64,000 bases of DNA. Origin: Hemileia vastatrix (taxonomy: Eukaryota; Basidiomycota; Pucciniomycetes; Pucciniales; Zaghouaniaceae). Shown piece after piece: positions 48,945 through 59,384 of this stretch. Made by a program: the position numbers and the translations under genes. Numbering within the stretch: position 1 is the first letter of the stretch; each line of letters begins with the position of its first letter. The stretch is from positions 27,212,501 through 27,276,500 of the forward strand of contig JASXTE010000015.1 in the NCBI GenBank assembly GCA_030280995.1. Reading direction: 5' to 3'. The notes below the pieces were generated by a model. The model had not been told where the DNA came from, did not search any database, and was given only the letters and a program-made list of their open reading frames with translations.

Positions 48945-50849
48945 TATTTATCAAAAATTGAAATAAAGAATAAAAACATAATTTTATTTACCTTTAATTA
49001 TTTAAATATAGAGTATTTTCAGAATGCATTGTGGTTACTTGTGAAGGTTAGAAGATTTGAAGTTGGATTTATGAGTTTTTAGAAGGGCAAATATTGTAAA
49101 ATTCTTTCGTAAATATTTATTTGATAGTTTCAAATGTTGAAATCTACAAACTAATGGGATTTAAAATTATATTGAGATTTAAAATCTGTTTTCTACTCAA
49201 GTAAAATAAAATAAAATGATGATATCAAAATTGAAATTAAGTTTAAACTTTTGATATGCTCTATCTTCAATTTTATTGATAGTGCATCAAAAATTTAATA
49301 ATATTTTTTTCCTTCATCACTTTTTACATAAAAGATAGTTTTATCATTTTATGAATTAAAGATTGCTTATATAAATTTAACATCTATGTCAACTGTTTAT
49401 GACTATTAATCTATATAATAAATTTTTTAGAAGAAAAAATAACATCAGTATATACTGACTTTGAAATTATTCAATTTAAAATAGTTTACAGGTAGATAAT
49501 GAAGGGTGATTTCATTTTTGAATATGAATTATAGAAGTCTTATTTTGTCAATTTTAATTCTTTTTGAGCTCAAATGTATCCACCGCAACTTATGTAAGAA
49601 TAAAAATTATTTTTATTGAAATTTACATGAGAAAGTATGCCTATTATTCAAAATCAAACTTGCTCTAATGGTGTTTTTCAATCATTATTTCCATTCATAA
49701 CAATAAAAAACATTTCAATTTGCTGATTTTTTAGTTTTTGATATCCCCAAGTTCATATCTCAGGTGTACTATTCACAAAATTATTAAAAATATAATTTTT
49801 GAAATACATGATAAACTTGAAAGTGAGGGGGCATTAAATTTTTAAAAATGAATTCTAAATTCAGGATGGATAGTATTTTTTCTATTTTCAAAAATGAACA
49901 ATTTTTTGTTTCAATTAATCCAGAAAGAAAATTTTTTTGTAAGCATATTATATTATATTTATTATGATTTTAAATACTATATTTTCAATATTTGTGTTTA
50001 ATATTTCCTGTGAAAGTTAATGTTAATGTGAATTTAAAGTAAGCTTGAAGAAATTTAATCAATAGGCATATTGGATATTTAAAATAATATTTTGCTCCAA
50101 TCTTGAATCATCCTGGGCTAAAAAATATCCCAAATAAGGTTTTTGTGGGTCAATTTGGATTTAAGTAGGATTAAGTGAGGTTTAATAAAGGACAGATAAA
50201 AGTCTAAATTCATTACTAGTGACTTTTTTCTCAAAATAGTTATAAAATATGTATAATTCTGGAATCAAGCTTCAATAAAGTTGAATTGAAACAGAGATAA
50301 TTTCTAGCAGCACAACACCATATTTACAAAGGTGTAAAATACCTCAAATATTACTCATAATATAGGAAGGCAAGGAATCTACAAAATTCACATTTAAAAC
50401 GAGGATTTATATTTTGAATTTGAAATTGAGAAATGGAATATTATTTTCCAATTTAAATATCTATTAGTCATTTTACCAAAAGTTTTCAGTAATCAGATTG
50501 AATTTTGATGGTATTTTGTTGTAGATTAATCATTTTGATGAGCCATTTACTCAAAATTACTGGTTTCGTTTCTAATATTCCATGTGAAATTCATTACAAA
50601 TCTTTTTGAAAGTGAATAGTTGACATATTGGATATGCAAAAGCTTATGTTAGATCAAAGTGAGATCAAAGGGAGTTCAACTGATGATCAAATTAGGATTT
50701 TACAAGATCAAACGGTGATCAATGTAGGTTCATCTTGAGCTCAATTTGTGACAAATCTCTGACTAAATGTAAGGCCAAACAATTTCCTGCATGGTGATGA
50801 TGTGTGCATAATTCAAGCATAGATTTGTGGCTCAAAGGAGTTCAAGCAA
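44993..50849. other. AT-rich gene desert of the giant transposon
   Basis: Nearly 6 kb with no frame above 60 codons, very few CpG, and two (TA)n microsatellites (about 47150-47190 and 48908-48950). Near the right end (50650-50720) GATCAAA-type motifs recur and could be subterminal. No other repeat or RNA could be supported. Confidence 0.65.
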
Positions 50850-50889
50850 GGGGTATTGCTAGCAATACCCCCCCATTTTTTCTGTGGTG
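50850..50889 (-). repeat. right terminal inverted repeat of giant transposon
   Basis: Inverted match of 11757-11796 (38 of 40), ending CTGTGGTG and followed by AGA. Includes the same perfect palindrome GGTATTGCTAGCAATACC. Confidence 0.92.
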
Positions 50890-51256
50890 AGATGTGTATC
50901 ATGTAAACGCAAAAGACGCTGGTGATTTAGCTAATGGGTTAACTAACTAGGAGTGGAATAGCAATTTATAGATGAGGCGCTCTACAGTTCAATTCTTATT
51001 TATTATATCGCTGTATCGCAGTAAAGGTCATAAAGTTTTACAATATGAAGGTTTATTTATGATTTTTTTTTGGGTTTACAGTCTTTTAAAGAAAGTAGAG
51101 GGAGTAAAGTTAGGCGCTCTAAAAGTATGGAAGACAGGTGTAACAAAATAGTGCCATGTCTAAAAAGATTATTTGAAGGCATAGCATGAAAAGTATATGA
51201 AGACTATTTACAGGAAGGATGGACAGAGGAGACTCATAAGGAGAAGCGCTAGTGGT
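50890..51256. other. family B 3' region resumes, non-coding
   Basis: Starts with the second AGA and returns to the higher-CpG composition of family B. No gene before the antisense gene ending at 51257. Confidence 0.6.
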
Positions 51257-52056
51257 CTATTTAGTATCAGGATGAAAGCTAATAGGATATCCTTTCCAGT
51301 CTTCAGGCATGAGGAAGTGACAGGGATTGGCAGGGAATCCAAGAATAGTCGTAGAGCTGATTTCGTTCATTAGTTGACCTATCATTTCTATATGAGTATA
51401 GCGAGCTTCAAGTTCAGTGTCAGAAAAAGCTGGTGCGTTATTGTAGGATAGGGACATAGCGTCATATATAAGACAAAGTCTGGAAAACATTCGCATGGAA
51501 TGGACAAAGGGTAAAGGAATGGGAACCCATACCAAGGAGATGGATTCATTGAAACCTGACAGGAAGTTAGTAAGCAAGAAGAGAATAAGTATTGTGAAGG
51601 ATGCTTACTTGCTAATAAGTTTTGTGGGAACACTGACGGAGAAGTAACAGTAACCGCGTCAGGAGCAGCTGTAGGGGAGCCTGAGCACATGGAAGCACTG
51701 GAACTCGGAGGGGGAGAAAGTGTAGCGCTAGGCTGTATGGATATTTCGCACCTGGGAAAACTAGGAAGTGATGGCGACTCATAAGGAACATTATTATTAT
51801 TAGTGGAAATAGTGGGACTAGTGGTGGTAATTATGGGAGCGCTACTAATAGAGCTAGGTGGAAAGCGAATATAACCAGTAGGCTGAAGAGTATTCTGGTT
51901 AAGGGAGGTATTGTAATTTTTGTGGTATCTAAAGCAATTATCACAGGCATGTCTAAAAGAGGCATAACCCCGAGGTCTAGAAAATGTACAGTTAAAGTTA
52001 CGGCGTTTGCAAAATACGCAAGCTTGATCTCTGGGAACTGTGCGATATTGAGTCAT
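51257..52056 (-). CDS. antisense gene 2 of family B: cysteine cluster protein
   Basis: Two exons (52056-51609 and 51555-51257) with a 53-nt GT-AG intron join in frame to 248 residues. The N-terminus has CVFCKRRNFNC, a 14-residue spacer and CDNCFRYHKN, i.e. CX2CX6C followed by CX2C without the sixth Cys, close to the Zn2Cys6 pattern. A Ser/Thr/Pro-rich linker follows, then a more structured C-terminus (MRMFSRLCLIYDAMSL, HIEMIGQLMNEI). It is opposite to pol, near the 3' LTR, and intact. Possibly a diverged paralogue of the neighbouring 52538-53594 gene. Function unknown. Confidence 0.68.
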
Positions 52057-52537
52057 GATGTTAGAATAGAGGAAATTCAGGTTATTAGAAGGGCTATTTA
52101 TAAGTTAACAATAGCATTATAAAGAAGTCATCAGTTGCGCCACGTCTGACTTGAGCGCTGGATGGTTTCTAAGAAGCTAGCAAGAAGCGTTTCTCATAAT
52201 GAAGAACCCAAGGAAAGATGAATTGTTACAATCAAGGGAAAGGCATGTATTGCAAAGGTTTAAAGATTGAAAGAAAGCGCATACGCAAATTATGCAGGAG
52301 AAGTAATTGCTGTAGCAACAATCTCAAGTTGTTATTTTTGGTTTCATCTTTCATAGGCACTTAGTAGAAGGGTGCGCTGCTTAGAAAAAGGATGATATTT
52401 TGGGGCAACTCATCTCGCGGTTGTAGAGTTCTCACAGGAAGATAAGTGAAAATAATAATAAAAATAAATAAATATACATTACATTTTTTACAAGGCTATA
52501 TACATTACAAGGAATAAATACAAAAGAAAATATTTTT
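52057..52537. other. intergenic stretch between two antisense genes
   Basis: No gene. It would contain the promoter of the gene at 52056 and the 3' end of the gene ending at 52538. Confidence 0.55.
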
Positions 52538-53594
52538 TTAGTGGTATTCTGCTTCATCAAAGATTGGGACGCAGATAGCCCAATCGTTAATAGCTTCTTG
52601 CATGTTTTGTTGCAAGGCAGCTATTAGTTTTTTTCGCTTATTATACTCAGCGCGAGTATAAACCAGAACCTCCTCGAGGAATGTTTCGACGGCCCCAATC
52701 ATGTTATTCATATGACGCATGGTTGCATTGTAAGGAGCGCAGGCAATTTGTTCTGCGAATTCCCAGTTTTGAGCCATGGCGGGCTCATCGTCATCTACTA
52801 CCGAAAAGTTATCGGTTGGCCATTCGACCGGAGTGACGGTATTGAAGACCGGCTGCATATCAGACCAGTCAGGAGTGGGCGAACGAGGAGTAGGTTCAGG
52901 AGTAGGCGTCGTATCCCAGGTGGGATCTTCTTCCAAGGTAGGAAGGAATAGTGGAGTGATAGGAGGCGGAGGCGTTTCAGCGTAAGGAGTATCTGGTGCA
53001 TCCTACATAGTAAAAAAAAAGAAAAAGGGGGGGAAAAGAGAATGTTAGTATTAGAAAGGGAAGAAGTAAGAAAAATAAACTTACTGTACTTTCCTCCGAG
53101 AAAAGAGATTTAGGGACAGAAGCGACGCTACTAGGAGTAGGCTTGCGGTAACCAACCTTGGTTTGTTTGTTACCAGGTGGGGTAACAGGAACAGGCGCCG
53201 GGCGCTTAATGGTCATTTGACTCATCATATTTGTCGTAGAAGCATTTGGGTCCAGGCACGCAACGGTGGGCGGCCCATTGTAACTGCATTTCTTCTTGCG
53301 TTGCTTGCAGTAATCGCATGACTAGGAATAAAAGAAAAATGAAAAGGTTAGAAACAAACGGGAAGGAGAATGAAGAGAACTTACAGTGAAGAAAGTATTG
53401 CCATGGCGGGCTTTTGAAAAATGACATGGAGTTATGCCATTTTTGATGCAACGAGTGCATCTCGTCCCACCCATCAGTGTGGTTATGGGCGTTGTTGGGG
53501 AAGCAGTAGGGGGCTGAGGGCGCACGAACTGTCGAATAGCGTCCACGACGTTGATCGTATTTTCAGCGTTAGTAGGGGTTCTTCTGGTATTCAT
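52538..53594 (-). CDS. antisense gene 1 of family B: Zn2Cys6-like protein
   Basis: Three exons (53594-53385, 53321-53085, 53002-52538) with phase-0 GT-AG introns of 63 and 82 nt give 303 residues without a stop. CTRCIKNGITPC and CDYCKQRKKKC lie 14 residues apart across the first intron: CX2CX6C-X14-CX2CX6C, like the fungal Zn2Cys6 DNA-binding cluster with a slightly long loop. A basic, Pro-rich segment (KRPAPVPVTPPGNK) follows, then a Pro/Thr acidic middle and a C-terminal helix (VETFLEEVLVYTRAEYNKRKK). A TATA-like CCATAAATATTC on the minus strand at about 53695-53706 lies 100 bp upstream, beside the 3' LTR. The intact frame contrasts with the broken gag-pol of the same element. Confidence 0.75.
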
Positions 53595-53737
53595 TGTGAA
53601 AGATAAAAATAATAAAGATAATAAGAAAAGAGAAAAGGATAGAAGATGAAGGAAAAGGATAGAAGGTGGAGGAAGAAAACGCTGGGAGACGCAGAATATT
53701 TATGGGCTCCTGGGGACAGTTGCAAGTAGAGGGAGGA

Positions 53738-55078
53738 TGTGGTACGCGCCTCGCAGGAAGCGTGATTTTAGACCAATCATTGTGCGTAGTCCAGGAAGAA
53801 CAAAGGGGAGCTAGCACAGCAGGAAATGTTAAAATATAATATGTGTTTGCGTGTTTCAAGGAACAAAGGAAATGGAAGCTCAGAAAAGATTGAGGGTCTG
53901 TGCGCTCGGATTTTGTAGCGTAATGTGCGGCACAATGGGGAATTGTGTGTTATTGATTTAGGACCATAAAGCGCTAAACAATATGGATTTGGGATTTTCA
54001 AAAAGTATGTGTTACGCATTAAGAAGAAAGTCATGGATTAAGGACGACTCAAGTGCATGGTATGCTGTACCGCGGCCAGTTGGGAAACTTACTGAGACAA
54101 GTAATAAAGAAGGCTAACTAGTAAAGCAAGCTGTCAGAACTACAAACCTAGTATTAAAGCAAAGAGAGTGGGGACTCAATCGTAAAACTACCCAAGAGTT
54201 AAGGCAACTAGATGCAGCGTGAGGATAAGTCAAACCTGGAACTAGCGCTGAAACAAAACAAGGTATAGTTAAAAGCGCATATGTGGAGAATCAGTGAAAC
54301 AATTTAATACTAGTGTTAGTAATTATAGGGTCTGATTTAGGCGCTGTAGTTGTTGCAAGCAGTGTAAGTAGCATACAAATTAATTAGTTATTGTTTTACT
54401 AATGTGGCGCTAGAGTCAGCGCTGGAGATCGATTAGGGAACTGTGTCTTGAGCGCTGGAAGAATATAAAAGGAGGACTATTAGATAGGGACAAAAAGAGA
54501 GAACTGGTCAATCTATCTATTTAGTTAATAAAATAAGAAAAATCGCATTAGTTGTCATTTTTAAAAAAAAGCAGATCATAAAGAAAACCAATATAGAGAT
54601 ATACGTGTAGCTATAGTCATAGTACCCAGTATAAGATATTAGATCATTTGTGATTAATTGTTTGAGAGAATACTAAAAGGTATTTTCTGAGTCTTTAGAG
54701 TTTGTGCGTCTGTGTGTGTATTTCCTATAGTATAGTGAAAGAGCGCAACATAGAGAGAATATATAGATTCAGTGGGATTAACTATTATTAGAGATATTTT
54801 ATTACTATAATAAGGCAAATTCAAAGAGAGCGCTTCAAGAGGGAGTAGCTGTAGATAATAGCGCTTGTTAAGAATAGAAATATCCGGATAGTAGTGCTTG
54901 TTTCCTTATCTTTAACTCATCTCAACTTATAAACTTTCTAGTCAAATATTAGTGTTACACATTATTACACTGTCTTTAAAAAAAATAAGAGTGGCAGGAG
55001 CTTCTTTTTATAAATTAAAAAGGAGAACCAACCCATCTCGCATTGTGTCTACTGCTTAGTACTATAGAACTGTCTACA
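53738..55078 (+). repeat. family B 3' LTR
   Basis: 1341 bp, TGTGGTA...TCTACA, preceded by the purine tract AGAGGGAGGA. TATA box conserved near 54464. Direct partner of 3995-5335. Confidence 0.93.
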
Positions 55079-55721
55079 CCTGGCCGCTTCAGGAGGCACC
55101 TCCAACGTCGGGAGGCCCGCCTGCCTCTGTTTTAGAAGGTTGAAGAGCGCTTCAGGAGGGTTTTTTATTCAATTTGGTGGGTACAGGCGCCAGATTGGTG
55201 GGTGTGCATGGGCTCTTAGATAGTGGTCTGGGTGTACATAGTGAATAAGACAGTTTGGGGAAACCTTAATTATCATACAACCATCCGAAGGTGATATCCT
55301 TGTTCCTCACGCAGTTTTCACTGTTTTTTTGGCCACAATTTGGCTGTGTTTGTTGCAAGTGAGTTCTTCATTTAACTTAACTTTGTCAACTGTTTTTCTC
55401 TGTTATAGTCTTGCAAGCTATAGCAAGTATTATTTCTGTCTCTGGTGTGGATTTGCAGCCTACACCAAGTATCTTTGCTGTCTCTGGTGTGGACTTTGTT
55501 CTACATTTCAGTTCTTTGGCCTGGTAGTCTGTCTGGTGACTACTTTCTTGGCTCATCAAGCAGTCAAGTGTGTTAAACAGGAGCTTTAGCAAATCAGGAA
55601 CCAACTTACTTTAGCAAGTAAATCTCACTCTATTTTTCTAAAGGGACAGGGGATTTTCTCTCTGGTTTTTCTCCAACTCTCTTGGTCAAGGCCTATAGCT
55701 AGTACTATAGGATTGTCTGCA
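55079..55721 (+). repeat. family C LTR, second part
   Basis: Resumes the LTR interrupted at 3994 and ends ATTGTCTGCA, followed by the target repeat GCGT (55722-55725). Contains an internal direct repeat around GTCTCTGGTGTGGA (55436 and 55480). The open frame over it is not believed to be a gene. Confidence 0.65.
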
Positions 55722-55725
55722 GCGT

Positions 55726-56396
55726 GAAAATAATTTTATTTGTTTTACTTAAAACCTTTACATGTCACTATAAATCTGTTTTTGATTATTTTTTACTCAT
55801 TTTTCTCATGTTTCAGACTTAATTGGTTAATGATTATTTTAATTAAGTGTTTTGGGATGTTATGGTGGGAAAAGGATTAATTACTCATGGGTTTTAGTAA
55901 ATGGTGTCATATTTTTCTCTTGATAGTCATGTTTCATTTTCTATTCTGTTATCTCTTGTTATAGCTATTCCTAATTTGTATTTATTGATTGGTGGCGCTT
56001 CAGGGGTCCCTTGGTCTATAAAAGGGCCTTGGATAATCCCTTTTAAAGCATCACTTACTATACAACCAAAATCTGAACAAATTGTCAATATAATAAGTTT
56101 TATTATTATTTTTATTAGTATTAAATTTCTAATTTAAATTCTATATAACTATTTAAAGGTTGCTTTAAGTCTGATAGTAATTATAGTGTTTTCTGTGCAG
56201 AAAACCTTACTTTAAATAATATTGTCATTTAATAAAACCTCATTTTTGTGTCATCCCTCAAGTAAATTGTCGTTGCCTCTCTTTAAATAAATCAAATTAT
56301 TTTATTACTTTATTTCTCTTACCTCCTATAAACCCTTCTTTCTTATTCCCCTTTTCCTCCTCTTCTTCTTTCCCTTTTTCTTCCTTCTTCTAGACA
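55726..56396 (+). repeat. family A 3' LTR, second part
   Basis: Continues the LTR from 3553; matches, inverted, the LTR at 59385-60748, including the GGCGCTTCAG segment, the TATA region and the end TTCTTCTAGACA. TATAAAAGG at 56017-56025 is the likely promoter. Confidence 0.8.
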
Positions 56397-56768
56397 ACCA
56401 ACTGACAGTTACAATTTCCCTAAATACTTTCATATAATTATAATGTTCAAGATAATATGATGATATTTTTCTCTATCATGGTAATAATAGATATAAAGAT
56501 TAAAAAAGGACCTCAAAAAATAAAAATATCTGCTATATCAGAAATAATGATGAAAAACTTAATTTCAATAATATATTTTTTTATTTATAAGTGTTATATA
56601 GAGATTTTTTATAAAGATAAGCTTTAAAATACAAAGTTGTGACAAGTCTGGTAAGCCTTTATAGAATATAGAAAAAAACATATCATCTTTCCTAATATAA
56701 ATAAATATATATATATATATCCTTCGTAATTTCAGAAAAAGCTTAATTAGTATCAATAATGAAGAAAT
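56397..56768. other. AT-rich flank
   Basis: Sequence to the right of the family A LTR. No gene; short TA-rich tract near 56700. Confidence 0.5.
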
Positions 56769-58097
56769 CTAATGGTTTTTTAACAATTTAAACTGTTCTT
56801 TGATCAAATTAGTTCTAGTTTTACAGCAGTAATACTCTATCACAGTAGCCAACTCAACCAGATAAATTTTTTTGTTAGTATTAACAAGAGAAAGTTCTAA
56901 CACAGACAATTTATTATAATATTTTTCATCTATAAAAGTTTTTTGAAAATAATAAGGAAAATATTCTTCCACTTCATCTTCCATAGGTTGATTACTGAGC
57001 CCAGCCTTAGACTGATTACCTTCCAAGTTTGATAGCTAAGGATCCTTAACTTTGCTATTGAATTTATATCAGATTGCTGTTCTTTCTTTCTGAGATTTTT
57101 CTTATGAAAGAGACTGGGCCATTGATGCATTATTGAGTCTTTCTAAACATTGAATAAGAACAAAACTTCTCCACAGAATCTTTAACTTCCATTGCTTCCT
57201 ATTTGAATCCATTTCTGTATCAGAGTGAAAACTAATGTCCTTAAATAACCCAACCTTTTTAGGAACCAAAATAGATGTTTCCATATTGATTTTACTCTCA
57301 TGCAGCTTAAAAACTATTACATTAGAAAATGATATATTTTATAAAATTATTAAATAAAAATGCTTACCTCCCTACACTTCTTATATTTCTGGGCCTTGAG
57401 GGATTTAATCTGTTTTTTCAATTATTTGAGCTTCAGTTAGTTTATTCTTGACACTGGTAGCATAATTTTTAGAATGTCCTGAAATCCATCTCTCAAGAAT
57501 ACTCAAAATTTCCTCATTAGTAACAATTTCATCAGAAATTGAAAAGTCGAGAAATCCTTTTCCATCATAGCAAGCTCTCCATGAAATAAAAATTTGTGAG
57601 ATCATTTTAGAGTTCAATTGAGACTCAATACTTAATACCCAGTCATAGAGAAAGCAGAAAATACCAGCTTTAGCCGGTTTGACTTCTGCTAGATGTCTCC
57701 ATTTAAGGTTGATTGTCTATGCTGGAGGTAAAGTGAAGTATTTATTTCAAATGAATGTAGGATCTTTGAAGGTTGAATAAAGAGCTATAGTTTCTTCTTT
57801 AATTATTAACTTTCCCTGGCCAGAAGTTATATATGTTTGATCTTTATTCTGAATCTCTTCTAATTTTTTCATCCTCTTGGACTACAAAGTGCTCCATTTT
57901 TCAATTACCTCAGGTGAAGGACTTTCAGAAATTTTAGATGTAGAAGGGTCGATTCCTAAGACATATTTCACAAACACAAAAATAGACCATCCCAAGGGTG
58001 AGGAAGAAGAAGTTATTGAACATTTGGAGGCTAAGTTTGTGGTTTTTTTTAGTAGAATTTTAATTTTTTCTTCTCTTTGTATTATATCATTAAACAC
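56769..58097 (-). pseudogene. decayed gene of unknown function
   Basis: On the minus strand one frame spans 58097 to 57405 with only a few stops (TAG or TGA), followed by further coding-like pieces in other frames (57284-57102, 57026-56769). The segment SQIFISWRACYDGKG...ILSILERWISGHSKN resembles the tryptophan-containing segment of the giant transposon's gene at 15064-16040. Pieces near 57026-56769 are hydrophilic and Glu/Lys-rich. No known domain is recognised. Stops, frame changes and low CpG suggest an old pseudogene flanked by two inverted family A LTRs. Confidence 0.45.
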
Positions 58098-59384
58098 TGT
58101 GTCTCATGACTACCATGAGGATAATTAAATTTACTTTTTTATTTTAAAAGCCACTTACTAAAAATCATCCAACCAATATATGCTGAAAATTCAAATCTTT
58201 ACTATGAGAAATCTAAAAATAATGAAGTGAATGACTTGATTCATGGTGAATGTTTGTTCTTTTGCACAAAAAAGCTAGACCACCAGTTAAATGTAACTTA
58301 GGTCAAGGGTTCAAAAAACAACTTGCAGTCATGTTGTTGTTTCCTCCCCCTGTGAAGTGGCTTAAGTGTACTGGCTTTATGCTGCCTGCATTTTTACATT
58401 ATGCATAGCTTAATTAATAAAGAAGTTAGTAATTTCACACTAAACTACCCCCACAGTGTATGCTCTATATGTTAAATCATGCTAAAATAAGAAAGAGGTG
58501 CTTTTTTAGTGTCTTAATGGCATTAATAGTGCATTGACTTCATTATATGCACTAATTAAATTAGTAAACCAAAGATTAGTGCCCAGAATTTTAAACAATG
58601 CTTATAATAGAAAAATTAATCAATAATTTACCTGTGAAAGCACCTTTCAAGTCTCTTCATTCTGTCACCCCACATTTAATGTCTGTTTTTGGTTTCTCAA
58701 TTAGATTTAAGGCTATTATTGTTTTTTTAAATGGGATTTTCACAGGGAAAATTATTATAATTAGTGTTTTAATTTTTAATGGTGATGTTCCTTATTTAGA
58801 ATTAATTTCTGGCTCTTTTCTTTTCTCTTTCAGTGTTTTATTTTAGGAATAACACACATATATGTTATTTTTGTGTTGTTTCTAGATTTTGATGGATTAT
58901 CTTGTGTTATTTGTTTATTCAGGGTAGTAACATGTTTATTTGTTTGTGGGGAAAAAGCCCTTTGGTTGCAAATGCCTGTGAAACTTCTTGAGGTGGAAAA
59001 TGAGGTGCTTTCAGGGAATTTAGTGGTCATTTATAGAAATTTAATTGGTCTGGGAAAAAAGGGGTGGACACCAGGGATTTATGGGTATATAATGAGGAGG
59101 TTTTTGTTCTATCATTCTACATTCTTTCCATCAACTTTGAAACCTATAGAATATCAATTTCAAAACATATTCATTAGTACTGTTAAAGTCTTTTAAATAT
59201 TGATTTAAGTAATTATCTCTATTTCTATACCAGCTGTAGGCTGTACACCATTTATGATAAGTAAACTTAAACTACTGAGACCATTATATTAAATTATATT
59301 TTAATACTTAATTGGATTTGAGCAGCACTATTCATAATGGACCATTAATATCTTCTAGAAAACTGACTTATCCTGTTGGCCAGT
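58098..59384. other. region between decayed gene and inverted LTR
   Basis: A short minus-strand open piece at 59030-58830 (Ser/Thr-rich) could be an upstream exon of the decayed gene, but no splice sites were secured. Otherwise nothing supported. Confidence 0.4.

Larger units (their letters stand above)
11757..50889. mobile_element. Giant CACTA/Plavaka-type DNA transposon with cargo
   Basis: A 39.1-kb unit bounded by 40-bp terminal inverted repeats that match at 38 of 40 positions (11757-11796 and 50850-50889), each starting CACCACAG from the outside, and flanked by a 3-bp direct repeat AGA. CAC...GTG ends with 3-bp duplications are typical of the CACTA superfamily, to which fungal Plavaka elements belong, and a Plavaka-like transposase lies inside. 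The insertion splits the family B element. Without the nested family D Gypsy and the Harbinger-like element it is about 26.9 kb. Cargo: SNF2 helicase, TET/JBP-like dioxygenase, three other protein genes, a palindrome array and a hairpin array. Boundaries are seen directly; mobility as one unit is inferred. Confidence 0.88.
3995..55078 (+). mobile_element. Ty3/Gypsy family B element, split by a 39-kb insertion
   Basis: Two LTRs of equal length (1341 bp: 3995-5335 and 53738-55078) in the same orientation bracket a leader, gag-protease, RT-RNase H, integrase with GPY motif, and a 3' region with two antisense genes. The element is interrupted at 11757-50889 by a giant TIR transposon. The 5-bp flanks (GCCGG left, CCTGG right) agree at only three positions, so no clean target duplication is seen. 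Gag-pol carries several stops and frameshifts. The boundaries rest on the sharp end of LTR similarity (TGT...ACA). Confidence 0.9.

Noticed and set aside
11757..50889. Starship-type giant element
   Set aside because: No tyrosine recombinase was found; the ends and transposase are of the DDE/CACTA type.
3990..55083. Target site duplication for family B
   Set aside because: The 5-bp flanks GCCGG and CCTGG agree at only three positions; not strong enough to claim.
55329..55589. Cys-rich 86-codon open frame resembling a membrane protein
   Set aside because: Arises from a direct repeat inside the family C LTR.
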